Shown: positions 24,339-33,743, counted from the first letter of the stretch. The stretch: DNA of 64,000 bases from Marmoricola sp. Leaf446 (GCF_001424755.1 NZ_LMRF01000001.1:919967-983966); one strand, 5' to 3'. Numbers and translations are program-made. Notes: generated from the letters alone by a model not told the origin.

Positions 24339-25589
24339 GTGAGCCGCACCCTGTCGCTGCGCGTCCCCGGCTGGACCGGCCGGTCCGACGTGGCGCGCGT
24401 CGACCTCTACACCCGCGGCTCGCTGTACGCCGTCGCCTGGTTCCTGCTGGCGATGGGCCTGCTCGCGGCCGGTGCCCGGCTCGGCGACACGCCCCGGGCC
24501 GCCGTCGCCGGGCTGGCGTGCCTCGTCCTGGGGACGCTGGCCACGCTCGTGCTGCGCCACGGGCTCGACGCCCGCCACGCGGGCCACCTCCGCGGGGCGC
24601 CCGACGTGCCGTGGCGGCTCCTCGGCCCGATGGCCGTCGTCTCGGTCGGGCTGTGGGCCTGGGCGCTGGCGCTGCCCGGCGTCGAGTCCGGGCCGCTGGT
24701 GGTGATCGCCTTCGGCAGCCTGGCCTTCGCGGTGGGCGCGCTGGCGACCCCGTGGTTGCACTGGTCCGTGCTCGGCGCGGCCGCCGTCGCGGCGTACGTC
24801 GCCTCGGGCAGCCTGGGCGTCGCGGCGTACGCCGTCGGCATCAGCGCCTTCTTCCTCTTCACCGTGCAGAGCTCGCTCTGGCTGCTCGGCGTGGTCACCG
24901 AGCTCGACCGCGGCCGGCGCCACCAGGCCGCGCTGGCCGTCGCCGAGGAGCGGCTGCGCTTCTCCCGCGACGTGCACGACGTGCTGGGCCGGCGGCTCTC
25001 GACCATCGCCGTGCAGGCCGAGCTGGCGGCCACGCTGGCCCGCCGTGGCGACGACCGTGCGGCCGACCGGATCCTCGAGGTGCGGTCCACAGCGCACGAC
25101 GCGCTGCGCGAGGCCCGTGAGCTGGCCCGGGGCTACCGCCCGCTCGACCTGCGCCAGGAGCTCGACGGCGCGGTCTCGCTGCTCCGCTCCGCCGGCATCG
25201 CCTGCGACGCCGAGCTCGACGACCTGCCCCAGGCCTGGCACGAGCCGGCCGCACGGGTGGTGCGCGAGGCGGTCACCAACGTGCTGCGCCACTCCACCGC
25301 CACCCACGTGCGGATCCGGTGCGACGCCGCCGGCGTCGAGGTCGTCGACGACGGAGGCCCCTCCGCGCCGTCCCCCGGCGACGGCAGCGGCCTGCGGACC
25401 CTCGCCGTCGACCTCGCACCGCTCGGGGCGCGGCTGGAGTCGGGCTCCACCGAGGCGGGCTTCGCGGTGCGGCTCCGGCTGGAGGGCGACGCGCCGGGGG
25501 CGGCCGGGTCCGCGCCCGACGCAGCCACCGACCCTGCCCCGGGCGCTGCCCCGGGCGCAACGCCCGCGCCCGCCGGGGAGGTCCGGTGA
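24339..25589 (+). CDS. Sensor histidine kinase, NarL/DesK type
   Basis: A 416-aa kinase with about five N-terminal membrane helices (residues about 28-185), a dimerisation domain whose phospho-acceptor His213 lies in RDVHDVLGRRL, and a HATPase domain (EAVTNVLRHSTATHV, VVDDGG, DGSGLRTL). The few residues between helices leave almost no extracellular sensor, as in DesK/intramembrane-sensing kinases that watch the membrane or a linked transporter. The C-terminal about 30 residues are Ala/Pro-rich. The stop overlaps the response regulator start (GTGA). Confidence 0.93.
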   Translation: MSRTLSLRVPGWTGRSDVARVDLYTRGSLYAVAWFLLAMGLLAAGARLGDTPRAAVAGLACLVLGTLATLVLRHGLDARHAGHLRGAPDVPWRLLGPMAVVSVGLWAWALALPGVESGPLVVIAFGSLAFAVGALATPWLHWSVLGAAAVAAYVASGSLGVAAYAVGISAFFLFTVQSSLWLLGVVTELDRGRRHQAALAVAEERLRFSRDVHDVLGRRLSTIAVQAELAATLARRGDDRAADRILEVRSTAHDALREARELARGYRPLDLRQELDGAVSLLRSAGIACDAELDDLPQAWHEPAARVVREAVTNVLRHSTATHVRIRCDAAGVEVVDDGGPSAPSPGDGSGLRTLAVDLAPLGARLESGSTEAGFAVRLRLEGDAPGAAGSAPDAATDPAPGAAPGATPAPAGEVR

Positions 25590-26194
25590 TCCGCGTGCTG
25601 CTGGCCGACGACGAGCACCTGATCCGCGGTGCCCTGGCCCAGATGCTCGAGCTGGAGGACGACCTCACGGTGGTGGCGCAGGCCGCGACCGGCGACGAGG
25701 CGCTCGCCGCCTGCCGCCGCGAGGCCCCCGACGTCGCCGTCCTCGACCTGCAGATGCCCGGGCTCGACGGCCTCGAGGTGGCCGAGCGGATCCACCGGGA
25801 GCAGCCCGGGGTCGCCTGCATGATCGTCACCAGCCACGGTCGGCCGGGCCACCTCAAGCGCGCGCTCGCGGTGGGGGTGCGCGGCTTCCTGCCCAAGACG
25901 ACGTCGGCCGTGACCCTGGCCGAGGTGGTGCGCACCGTCCACACCGGCGGACGCCACGTCGACCCCGAGCTGGCCGCGGAGGCGATCGCCGCCGGGGACA
26001 CCCCGCTGACGCCGCGCGAGGCCGACGTGCTGGAGGCCGCGGCCGACGGGGCGCCGGTCGACCGGGTCGCCGGCCGGGTCCACCTCTCGCCCGGGACGGT
26101 CCGCAACTACCTCTCCACGGCCGCCGCCAAGCTCGGCGCGGCCAACCGTCACGAGGCGGTCGCGACCGCCCGTCGGATGGGCTGGATCAGCTGA
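25586..26194 (+). CDS. Response regulator, NarL/LuxR family
   Basis: A 202-aa regulator with a receiver domain (acidic pair DDEH near residue 8-11, phospho-acceptor Asp54 in VLDLQMPGLDG, conserved Thr/Ser and Lys in IVTSHG and FLPKTT) and a LuxR-type HTH (LTPREADVLEAAADGAPVDR, LSPGTVRNYLSTAAAKLGA). Start GTG overlaps the kinase stop, so the pair is made together. The most likely target is the ATGACAGATGTCAT palindrome upstream of the same operon. Probably controls the exporter. Confidence 0.94.
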   Translation: MIRVLLADDEHLIRGALAQMLELEDDLTVVAQAATGDEALAACRREAPDVAVLDLQMPGLDGLEVAERIHREQPGVACMIVTSHGRPGHLKRALAVGVRGFLPKTTSAVTLAEVVRTVHTGGRHVDPELAAEAIAAGDTPLTPREADVLEAAADGAPVDRVAGRVHLSPGTVRNYLSTAAAKLGAANRHEAVATARRMGWIS

Positions 26195-26266
26195 GCTGCC
26201 ACCGCGTGTGAGACCACTCACGGGTGCCGCGTCACGCTTCCGCGGCCCACCCCGGCGGCCCCCACA

Positions 26267-27619
26267 ATGGCGGGCGTGAGTGATGCGCGCGAGACCTACA
26301 AGGTCCTCGACCTGGCGCTCCGGGTCGGGGAGATCCTGCTGTCCTCCGGTGCCGGGGCGGCCGACGTCACGGCGACCATGCTGGGCCTGACGCGGCACTG
26401 CGGCCTGCCCAACGCCGACATCGACGTCACCTTCACGCTGCTGCGGATGAGCTACCAGTCCGACCCCGACGAGCCGCCGGTCCTGCTGACCCGCAACGTC
26501 GCCCAGCGCGACATCGACTACGACGACCTGACGCGGGTGCAGGGCCTGGTCAACGACGTGATGCGCGACCGCGTCGACGTCGCCGAGGCGCGTCGCCGGG
26601 TGGCCTGGATCAACTCCACCGACCACTACCTGCCCGTCTGGTCGGCGGTCGTCGGCAGCGGCGTCGTCGGCGCCGGCATCGCGCTGCTCCTCGACGGCGA
26701 CGCCCTGGTGACCTCGGTGGCGTTCCTCGCCGGCGTTGCCATCACCGTGCTGATGCGGACCCTCAACCGGCAGCGCTGGCCGATGTTCTACCAGCAGGCG
26801 GCCGGCGGCCTGGTCGCCACGGTCCTGGCGCTCGTGGCCGCGGTCCTGGCCGAGCGCGCCGAGATGGGCGTGGACGTGTCCCTGGTCATCACGGCCAACA
26901 TCGTGATGCTGCTGTCCGGGATCGGCTTCATGGGGGCGATCCAGGACGCCCTGAGCGGCTTCTACCTGACCTCCGGGGCCCGGATCATCGAGGCCCTGCT
27001 GGCCACCGCCGGCCTCATCGCCGGCGTCTCCGCCGGGCTGGCGCTCGCGCCCGGGCTCGGCATCAGCACCGTCGGCCTGCGTCCCGGCCTGATCGAGCTG
27101 GCCCCGCCGCCGCTGGTGCTCGTCGGCGCGGTGGTCGCGGCGTGCGCCTTCGCGTTCACCAGCTACGCCCCGCTGCGGGCGCTGCCCGCCATCGCGATGA
27201 GCACCGTCGCCGGCCACCTCGGCTACCTCGCGGTGCTCGACCCCCGGGACGCACGCCCCTGGGCGGCGGCGGTCGCGGCGGTGATCATCGGGCTGCTCAG
27301 CTATGCCGTGGCCGGACGGGTGCGGGTCCCGCCGCTGGTCGTCGTGGTGCCGGCGCTCGTGCCGATGCTGCCGGGCCTGACGATCTACCGCGGCCTGAGC
27401 TACATGTCCGACGGCGACACCCTGGGCATCCTGCAGCTCTCGGCGGCGGCCGCCACGACCATCGCGCTGGCCGCCGGCGTGATCCTGGGGGAGTACGTCG
27501 CCCAGCCGCTGCGCCGCAACGCCCGGCGCATCGAGGACCGGCTCTCCGGGCCGCGCATGGTGGGCGTGATGCACGGCCACCTGGCGCGTCGTACGCGCGG
27601 CACCAGCGCCGGCGCCTGA
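26267..27619 (+). CDS. Threonine/serine exporter family protein (ThrE-like)
   Basis: A 450-aa ThrE-family protein combining an N-terminal soluble ThrE domain (LRVGEILLSSGAGAADVTAT, then LLRMSYQSDPDEPPVLLTRN, residues about 10-125) and about ten membrane helices (residues about 140-430). C. glutamicum ThrE exports threonine and serine, so amino-acid export is the likely role. The ATG at 26267 and in-frame GTG at 26276 are both possible starts. It stands 72 bp after the response regulator and may or may not share its transcript. The C-terminal tail is short and basic. Confidence 0.88.
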   Translation: MAGVSDARETYKVLDLALRVGEILLSSGAGAADVTATMLGLTRHCGLPNADIDVTFTLLRMSYQSDPDEPPVLLTRNVAQRDIDYDDLTRVQGLVNDVMRDRVDVAEARRRVAWINSTDHYLPVWSAVVGSGVVGAGIALLLDGDALVTSVAFLAGVAITVLMRTLNRQRWPMFYQQAAGGLVATVLALVAAVLAERAEMGVDVSLVITANIVMLLSGIGFMGAIQDALSGFYLTSGARIIEALLATAGLIAGVSAGLALAPGLGISTVGLRPGLIELAPPPLVLVGAVVAACAFAFTSYAPLRALPAIAMSTVAGHLGYLAVLDPRDARPWAAAVAAVIIGLLSYAVAGRVRVPPLVVVVPALVPMLPGLTIYRGLSYMSDGDTLGILQLSAAAATTIALAAGVILGEYVAQPLRRNARRIEDRLSGPRMVGVMHGHLARRTRGTSAGA

Positions 27620-27634
27620 GCGCGCCGCGAGGTC

Positions 27635-28459
27635 TCAGGCGCAGCGTCCACGGCCCAGGGCCTGCAGCCCCCGCAGGTCGCCGGGGCCGAGGTCGCGCTG
27701 CGTCGTCGTGGTGGCGTGCATCAGCTCGCGCGGGTCGTCGACGTGGTCGAGACCGACGAGGTGGCCGAACTCGTGCAGCGTGATCGCCGCGGCGACCGCG
27801 TCGCCGTCGGGACGGTCCTCGAGCTCGGCGAAGGCGTCGCGGTCCAGCGTCACCTGACCGGTGAGGTAGCGCCGCCAGCCGCCGCGCTCCACCATCACGC
27901 TCCCGCCGAGGCCGGCGACCCGTCCCTCCAGCGCCGGCACCTCCTCGGCGTCGGCGAAGGTGACCAGCACCGGGTCGGGGTCGCCGAGGTCGGCCGGGCC
28001 GAGCTCGACCCGGCCCTCGCCCCAGCGGGGGCGGGCCGAGGAGCGGCCGGCGTACTCCAGGCGCAGGCCGGTGGCCTCGCTGATCCGGGCCATGGCCCGT
28101 CGCACGTGGTCCAGGCCGACGCGGGCGTCCGGGGCGCCATCGAGGTTGACCTCGACCCGCACCGGGTCGCAGCTGCTGTAGGTCACCGGAACCCGGGGCC
28201 GCCCGCGCTGGGTGGCGGCGAAGGCGAAGCTGCCGGGCCCCGAGGCCGCGGTCCCGGCCGTGCCGGCGTCCTCGCCGCCGACGAGCGGTCGCAGCACGGC
28301 GGGCAGCAGGGTCGGCACCGCGACGGCGAGGCCGCCGACCAGCACCACGGTCAGCAGCGTGACGAGCAGGTTGCGCAGCCCGCCGGATCCGGCCTCGTCC
28401 CGCGGGTGGTGTGCCGTGCCCGACGGTCCGCGGGGCGGCGTACGACGTGGGGCAGGCAC
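27635..28459 (-). CDS. Membrane-anchored zinc protease, matrixin-like
   Basis: A 274-aa protein with one N-terminal membrane helix (about residues 30-55) and an extracytoplasmic metzincin-like domain. The zinc motif HEFGHLVGLDH matches HExxHxxGxxH, and a following Met (ELMHATT) fits the Met-turn of metzincins. Such enzymes in actinobacteria are often annotated as matrixin/M10-type peptidases; the substrate is unknown. The GTG start is chosen because upstream codons in frame are not starts. It is convergent with the ThrE-like gene and divergent from pcrA. Confidence 0.8.
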   Translation of the reverse strand: MPAPRRTPPRGPSGTAHHPRDEAGSGGLRNLLVTLLTVVLVGGLAVAVPTLLPAVLRPLVGGEDAGTAGTAASGPGSFAFAATQRGRPRVPVTYSSCDPVRVEVNLDGAPDARVGLDHVRRAMARISEATGLRLEYAGRSSARPRWGEGRVELGPADLGDPDPVLVTFADAEEVPALEGRVAGLGGSVMVERGGWRRYLTGQVTLDRDAFAELEDRPDGDAVAAAITLHEFGHLVGLDHVDDPRELMHATTTTQRDLGPGDLRGLQALGRGRCA

Positions 28460-28568
28460 CCCCTGATCGTCCCAGACCGGGCCAGACCGTCTCGGTGGGC
28501 GACGACGTCCCGGGACCGTCGAGGCGGCCCACGGCGCTGTCGGAGCGCGGACGTAGTGTGGTCGGGAC

Positions 28569-31010
28569 ATGAGCGCGCAGTTCCCCCTCCCCGGTCTGGC
28601 CCCCGCCCCCGAGACCGCGCCCACCGGCGGCCGACGCGGACGGCCCACCCGTGAGCAGCTGCTCGACGGCCTCAACGACCCGCAGCGCGAGGCGGTCGTC
28701 CACGAGGGCTCGCCGCTGCTGGTGGTCGCCGGTGCCGGGTCGGGCAAGACCCGGGTGCTGACCCGACGGATCGCCTGGCTCATCTCCGAGCGCGGCGCCC
28801 ACCCCGGCTCGATCCTGGCCATCACCTTCACCAACAAGGCCGCCGCCGAGATGCGCGAGCGGGTCGAGGAGCTGGTCGGGGGACGCGCCCGCATCATGTG
28901 GGTCTCGACCTTCCACTCCGCGTGCGTGCGGATCCTGCGCAAGGAGATCGACAAGTTCGGCTTCAAGTCCAACTTCACGATCTACGACGCCGCCGACTCC
29001 AAGCGCCTGATGACGCTGGTGTGCAAGGACCTCGACCTCGACGCCAAGCGGTTCCCGCCGCGCGCGATCCTCAACTGGGTCAGCAACGCCAAGAACGAGC
29101 TGCAGGACCACGAGGACGCCGCCAAGGCGGCCGAGAACACCCAGGAGGAGGTCTACGCCTCGGCCTACGCGGAGTACCAACGACGCCTCACCCAGGCCAA
29201 CGCGCTCGACTTCGACGACCTGCTGATGCTCACCGTCCACCTGTTCCGGGCCTTCCCGGCGGTGCGCGAGGGGTGGCGGCGTCGCTTCCGGCACGTGCTC
29301 GTCGACGAGTACCAGGACACCAACCACGCGCAGTACGCCCTGATCCACGAGCTGTGCGCGCAGCGGCTGGAGGAGCCCACGACCGGACCGACGCCGGGCG
29401 GCGAGGAGGTGCCGGCCGCCGAGCTGATGGTGGTGGGCGACGCCGACCAGTCGATCTACGCGTTCCGCGGGGCCAACATCCGCAACATCATGGACTTCGA
29501 GCAGGACTTCGTCGACGCGCGCACGATCCTGCTCGAGCAGAACTACCGCTCCACCCAGACCATCCTCACCGCGGCCAACGCGGTGATCAGCCGCAACGAG
29601 AGCCGCAAGCCCAAGCAGCTGTGGACCGACGCGGGCCAGGGTAGCGGCATCGTGGGCTACGTCGGCGACGACGAGCACGACGAGGCCCGGTTCGTGGCCG
29701 AGGAGATCGACCGGCTTACCGACGACGGGCACGCCCGGGCCGGCGACGTGGCGGTGTTCTACCGCACCAACGCGCAGTCCCGCGTGTTCGAGGAGGTCTT
29801 CATCCGCGTCGGGCTGCCCTACAAGGTCGTCGGCGGGGTGCGCTTCTACGAGCGGCGCGAGGTCCGCGACGCGCTGGCCTACCTGCGGGTCCTGGCCAAC
29901 CCCGCCGACTCGGTCTCGCTGCGCCGCATCCTGAACACCCCCAAGCGGGGCATCGGCGACCGTGCCGAGGCCTGCGTCGAGGCGCTGGCCCAGCGCGACC
30001 GGCTCACCTTCTGGGAGGCGCTGCAGCGCGCGCAGGACGCCCCGGGCATCGCCACCCGCTCGCTGAAGGCGATCCAGGGGTTCGTCGACGTCGTCGAGCA
30101 GCTGCAGCAGATGGTGGCGGCGGGGGAGCGCGTCGACGTGGTGCTCGAGCAGGCGCTGACCCGCAGCGGCTACCTCAAGGAGCTCGAGGAGTCCGAGGAC
30201 CCCCAGGACGAGACCCGGGTGGAGAACCTCGCCGAGCTGGTGGCCGTGGCCCGGGAGTTCTCCGAGGACCCGGTCGTCGGCCCGTCGGCCGACCCGGCCG
30301 AGGTCGAGGCGGGCGAGGCCGACCCGCCGGGGCTGACCGACTTCCTGGAGCGCGTCGCGCTGGTGGCCGACTCCGACCAGATCCCCGACAACCCGCCCGA
30401 CGGCGAGGGCGACGACGCCCCGGTGCCCGGGGTGGTGACGCTGATGACGCTGCACACCGCCAAGGGCCTGGAGTTCCCGGTCGTCTTCCTCACCGGCCTC
30501 GAGGACGGTGTCTTCCCCCACCTGCGCTCGCTGGGCGACAAGGTCGAGCTCGAGGAGGAGCGGCGACTGGCCTACGTCGGCCTCACCCGCGCCCGCGAGC
30601 GCCTCTACGTCTCCCGGGCCGTCGTCCGCTCGGCGTGGGGCGCCCCGCAGCACAACCCGGCCTCGCGCTTCGTCGACGAGCTGCCGGTCGACCTGGTCGA
30701 CTGGCGCCGCACCGAGGCGGCGATGACGTCGTGGAACCGCCCGCAGCTCGGCTACGGCTCACGCCGGGCGGCGGCGCCCCAGCGGCAGTTCGGCACGGTC
30801 ACGGCCAAGCGCGACGCCGCGCAGAAGGCCAAGGCGAGCCGGCCGGTGCCCTCGCTCGACCCGGGCGACCGGGTGCAGCACGACAGCTTCGGCCTTGGCA
30901 CCGTCATCGCCCTCGAGGGCGCCGGCGACAACGCCGTGGCCTCGGTCGACTTCGGCACCGAGGGCGTCAAGCGGCTGCTGCTGCGCTACGCGCCCGTCGA
31001 GAAGCTCTGA
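28569..31010 (+). CDS. pcrA: ATP-dependent DNA helicase PcrA/UvrD
   Basis: An 813-aa superfamily 1A helicase used in repair and in removing proteins from DNA. Motifs in order: LNDPQREAV, Walker A GAGSGKTRV, Walker B VDEYQDTN, motif III DADQSIYAFRGA, QNYRST, TLHTAKGLEFPVVF and VGLTRARERLYVS. The C-terminal tail (from about residue 745) carries the RNA-polymerase-binding Tudor-like domain of PcrA (DRVQHDSFGLGTVIALEGAG). Length and order are normal. A palindromic repeat element lies 74 bp after the stop. Confidence 0.96.
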   Translation: MSAQFPLPGLAPAPETAPTGGRRGRPTREQLLDGLNDPQREAVVHEGSPLLVVAGAGSGKTRVLTRRIAWLISERGAHPGSILAITFTNKAAAEMRERVEELVGGRARIMWVSTFHSACVRILRKEIDKFGFKSNFTIYDAADSKRLMTLVCKDLDLDAKRFPPRAILNWVSNAKNELQDHEDAAKAAENTQEEVYASAYAEYQRRLTQANALDFDDLLMLTVHLFRAFPAVREGWRRRFRHVLVDEYQDTNHAQYALIHELCAQRLEEPTTGPTPGGEEVPAAELMVVGDADQSIYAFRGANIRNIMDFEQDFVDARTILLEQNYRSTQTILTAANAVISRNESRKPKQLWTDAGQGSGIVGYVGDDEHDEARFVAEEIDRLTDDGHARAGDVAVFYRTNAQSRVFEEVFIRVGLPYKVVGGVRFYERREVRDALAYLRVLANPADSVSLRRILNTPKRGIGDRAEACVEALAQRDRLTFWEALQRAQDAPGIATRSLKAIQGFVDVVEQLQQMVAAGERVDVVLEQALTRSGYLKELEESEDPQDETRVENLAELVAVAREFSEDPVVGPSADPAEVEAGEADPPGLTDFLERVALVADSDQIPDNPPDGEGDDAPVPGVVTLMTLHTAKGLEFPVVFLTGLEDGVFPHLRSLGDKVELEEERRLAYVGLTRARERLYVSRAVVRSAWGAPQHNPASRFVDELPVDLVDWRRTEAAMTSWNRPQLGYGSRRAAAPQRQFGTVTAKRDAAQKAKASRPVPSLDPGDRVQHDSFGLGTVIALEGAGDNAVASVDFGTEGVKRLLLRYAPVEKL

Positions 31011-31083
31011 CCCCTCCGACCCCCGGTCCTGCTTCTCGGCCGTAGGGCTGCGCCCACGTGTCGGACCAGGCCACCGATCGGGC

Positions 31084-31142
31084 TAGTCCGAGACGAACGG
31101 CACCGGCGAGACGGCCCGGACGGTGCTTTTCGTCTCGGACTA
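31084..31142 (+). repeat. Dispersed palindromic element, copy 1
   Basis: A left arm starting TAGTCCGAGACGAA (31084-31105) and a right arm CGGTGCTTTTCGTCTCGGAC plus TA (31121-31142) form a 22-bp inverted repeat with two mismatched positions around a 15-base spacer. The right arm is identical over 22 bases to the right arm of copy 2 at 55.1 kb, and the spacer has the same length. It follows pcrA on the same strand and could form an RNA stem at the transcript's end. The flanking 31143-31212 shows nothing else. Confidence 0.8.
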
Positions 31143-31212
31143 CCTCGTCGGCGGCCTGGCGTCCCGACCACCTGGCCGAGCGGGTGGGGTCGGGGAGGGA
31201 AGAGCTGGGCGG

Positions 31213-32196
31213 TTACGGCTTGAGGCCGTGGAACGTCAGTGCCTGGTAGGGGTCGACCGGGTCGCCGCCGCCGGGGCGGACCTCGAGGTGCAGGTGGGGG
31301 CCGGTGCTGTTGCCGGTGCTGCCGACGGTGCCGATCTGCTGGCCCGCGATGACCTTGTCGCCGGGGGAGACGCCGATCGTGGTCTGGTGGCAGTAGTAGA
31401 CCTCGGTGCCGTCGGCGAGGGTCATGATCGTGCGGTTGCCGTAGGCGCCGGCGTAGCCGGTCTCCTTGATGGTGCCGGTGGCGACGGCGACGATCGGGGT
31501 GCCCGCGGGGGCGGCGAAGTCGAGGCCGGTGTGGTCGGAGGACCAGAGGCCGCCGGCCATGCCGAACCGGGCGGTCAGGCGGTAGCCCGTGGTCGGCAGG
31601 ACCCAGGCGTTCTCGGCCTTCTCGGCGATCTCGCCGGCGCGCGCCTCGGCCGCACGACCGAGCTGCTTGAGCTCGGCGTTGCGCTCGGCGGCCTGCTCCT
31701 CGGCCGCACGCTGCAGCCGGACCTCGGCGGCGTCCTGCAGGGCCTGGCGCTCGGAGTCGCGGCTGATGGCAGCCTCGCGCTCGTCGACCTGGGTGCTGCG
31801 GACGACACCCTGGGCGTCGGTGCCGGCGGAGATGGCACGGGCCTGGGCGGCGGCGGTCACGGCCTGGCGGCCGGGGACCTCCTCGCCGGCCGCGACCGCA
31901 CCGGTGCCGGCCGCGACCAGGGCCACCACGCCGAGAGCGCTCGGCAGCACCGTGAGGCGGTGGCGCCAGCGGGGCCCGGCGGCGGCGCCGACCGAGGTGG
32001 CCAGCGCCGACAGCGACGGCACGGCCCCACGAGCACCGGTCACCACCGAGGAGGACGCCCGCGCCAGCAGCGACGGCGGGGTCTCGGCGCGACGGCGGCC
32101 TCCGGCGACCGGGGCGACCGGAGCCGCGGCACGGGCATCGCGAGCGCGGCGGTCACCGCGGTGCGACGCCCGGTGCTGTCCCCGGTGCTGTGCCAT
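31213..32196 (-). CDS. M23 (LytM-type) peptidase
   Basis: A 327-aa envelope protein: a basic N-terminal region, one membrane helix (RLTVLPSALGVVALVAAG, about residues 80-100), a long coiled-coil (about 130-200, rich in Glu/Ala/Arg) and a C-terminal M23 domain. Zinc ligands are visible in HTGLDFAAP (His, Asp) and HLHLEV (His), with the third in YYCHQTT. It either cuts peptidoglycan cross-links or activates another hydrolase. The GGAGAGG site supports the ATG. A perfect 7-bp inverted repeat (ACGGAGT/ACTCCGT, 32226-32243) lies 30 bp upstream of the start. Confidence 0.9.
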   Translation of the reverse strand: MAQHRGQHRASHRGDRRARDARAAAPVAPVAGGRRRAETPPSLLARASSSVVTGARGAVPSLSALATSVGAAAGPRWRHRLTVLPSALGVVALVAAGTGAVAAGEEVPGRQAVTAAAQARAISAGTDAQGVVRSTQVDEREAAISRDSERQALQDAAEVRLQRAAEEQAAERNAELKQLGRAAEARAGEIAEKAENAWVLPTTGYRLTARFGMAGGLWSSDHTGLDFAAPAGTPIVAVATGTIKETGYAGAYGNRTIMTLADGTEVYYCHQTTIGVSPGDKVIAGQQIGTVGSTGNSTGPHLHLEVRPGGGDPVDPYQALTFHGLKP

Positions 32197-32407
32197 GTGT
32201 CGGCCTCTCCTGCGTGTGGGCGGGAACGGAGTGGGTACTCCGTCCGGTTGGTAGAAGGTCAAACGACCCGCCACGATAGCCAGGAGTCGGCCCGAGACGA
32301 AATCGAGGCGTGGTCAGTGTGGATCAACGGCGCCTCCTCCGCAGGGGAACGCCCGCCTCGCTGTGGGGCGGCTCACAGGACCTTCGACCTCGGCTAGCCT
32401 GCCTGGC

Positions 32408-32848
32408 ATGTTGCGCATCGTGGTGGCCAAGCCCGGACTCGACGGGCACGACCGGGGCGCCAAGGTGGTCGCGAGAGCACTCCGCGACGCGGGCCACGAG
32501 GTCGTCTACACCGGCCTGCACCAGACCCCGGAGCAGATCGTGGAGACCGCCCTGCAGGAGGACGCCGACCTGATCGGCCTCTCCGTGCTGTCGGGGGCCC
32601 ACATGACGCTGTTCCGCCGCATCATCGAGCTGCTCGAGGAGCGCGACGCCCGCGACATCGTCGTCTTCGGCGGCGGCATCGTCCCCGAGGAGGACGTCGC
32701 CCCGCTCCAGGAGCTCGGCGTGGCCAAGATCTTCACCCCGGGTGCGACCACCGGCGAGATCACCGGCTGGGTCTCCGAGCACTTCGCCGAGGAGACCCAG
32801 GAGACCCAGCAGACCGGCCGGACCGGGGGAGACGACACCCCCGCCTGA
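32408..32848 (+). CDS. Cobalamin-binding domain protein (mutase small-subunit type)
   Basis: A 146-aa protein that is essentially one B12-binding domain. The DxHxxG signature is present as DGHDRGAK, followed by the SGAH and [10 protein letters not shown] segments typical of the C-terminal part of methylmalonyl-CoA-type mutases. It starts at the first residue of that domain, so it would need a separate catalytic subunit, as in two-component acyl-CoA mutases; none is adjacent. The C-terminal 20 residues are Glu/Gln/Thr-rich. It could alternatively be a standalone corrinoid carrier or regulator. Confidence 0.88.
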   Translation: MLRIVVAKPGLDGHDRGAKVVARALRDAGHEVVYTGLHQTPEQIVETALQEDADLIGLSVLSGAHMTLFRRIIELLEERDARDIVVFGGGIVPEEDVAPLQELGVAKIFTPGATTGEITGWVSEHFAEETQETQQTGRTGGDDTPA

Positions 32849-32861
32849 GCGGGCCGGCGGA

Positions 32862-33743
32862 TCAGCCGCCGTGCGCGCGGACGTGGTCGGTGACCAGCCC
32901 GGCCAGCCGCTCGGGCTGCGAGCGCGGCACCCAGTGGCCGGTCTCCAGCCGCACCCGCACGACGTCGCTGCAGCGTGCCCCCAGCCCGTCGAGGCTGACC
33001 GGGTGGATGAACGTGTCGTGGCGGCCCAGCACGACGAGGACCGGCACGTCGGTGCGCCACGCAGCAGGACGACGGCGCAGGTTCTGGCGGTAGAGCGACA
33101 GGCCCGGCAGCGCGGCCCGGCCCAGGTCGGGCCCCCACGCCAGCAGGTGGGAGGTCGGGTCGAGCCGCTCGCCCAGCCGTCGCAGCACCGACTGGCCACG
33201 CCCCCACAGCCACTCCGGCACGCGAGGGAGGCAGAAGACGTAGGCGTACCAGCTGTGCAGAAGCTGGGGGAGCAGCGCCAGCCGGTGCGGGCCGTCGGCG
33301 AGCCGGGCGTAGAGGTGGTCGAGCGGGAAGCCGCTGACCGAGGTGAAGGAGACCAGCCGGTCGCGCAGCCGGGGGTCGCGGGTGGCGGCGGCCACGACGT
33401 CCCACCCGATGATCGCGCCCCAGTCGTGGCCCACCAGGTGGAAGGCCTGGCCGTCCGGGACGGTCGCCTCCACGACGGCCACCACGTCCTCGACGAGCAG
33501 CGCCACGTCGTACGCCGCAGGCTCGGTCGGGACGTCGGACCGGCCGGCGCCCCGCATGTCGGGCACCACCAGGTGCCAGTCGGTGGGCAGCCGGGGCACG
33601 ACGTCGTCCCACAGGGTGCGGTCGTCGGGGTAGCCGTGCAGCAGCACCACGTGGGTGCGTGAGGCGCGGTCGCCGTGCTCGGTGAGACGGAGCGTCAGGG
33701 CGGGGGCCGCGGTCGCTGTGACCTCGGTCTCGGTGGGCTGCAC
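32862..33743 (-). CDS. Alpha/beta hydrolase, epoxide hydrolase-like
   Basis: A 293-aa alpha/beta hydrolase. The oxyanion region HGYPDDRTLWDDV and the nucleophile elbow VGHDWGAI with Asp as nucleophile point to the epoxide hydrolase/haloalkane dehalogenase branch rather than a serine esterase. The catalytic His is expected in ETGHWVPRSQPE and the acid in GRHDTFI. A cap domain occupies about residues 135-225. The gene converges with the B12-binding gene and is divergent from sucCD. The natural substrate is unknown. Confidence 0.85.
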   Translation of the reverse strand: MQPTETEVTATAAPALTLRLTEHGDRASRTHVVLLHGYPDDRTLWDDVVPRLPTDWHLVVPDMRGAGRSDVPTEPAAYDVALLVEDVVAVVEATVPDGQAFHLVGHDWGAIIGWDVVAAATRDPRLRDRLVSFTSVSGFPLDHLYARLADGPHRLALLPQLLHSWYAYVFCLPRVPEWLWGRGQSVLRRLGERLDPTSHLLAWGPDLGRAALPGLSLYRQNLRRRPAAWRTDVPVLVVLGRHDTFIHPVSLDGLGARCSDVVRVRLETGHWVPRSQPERLAGLVTDHVRAHGG

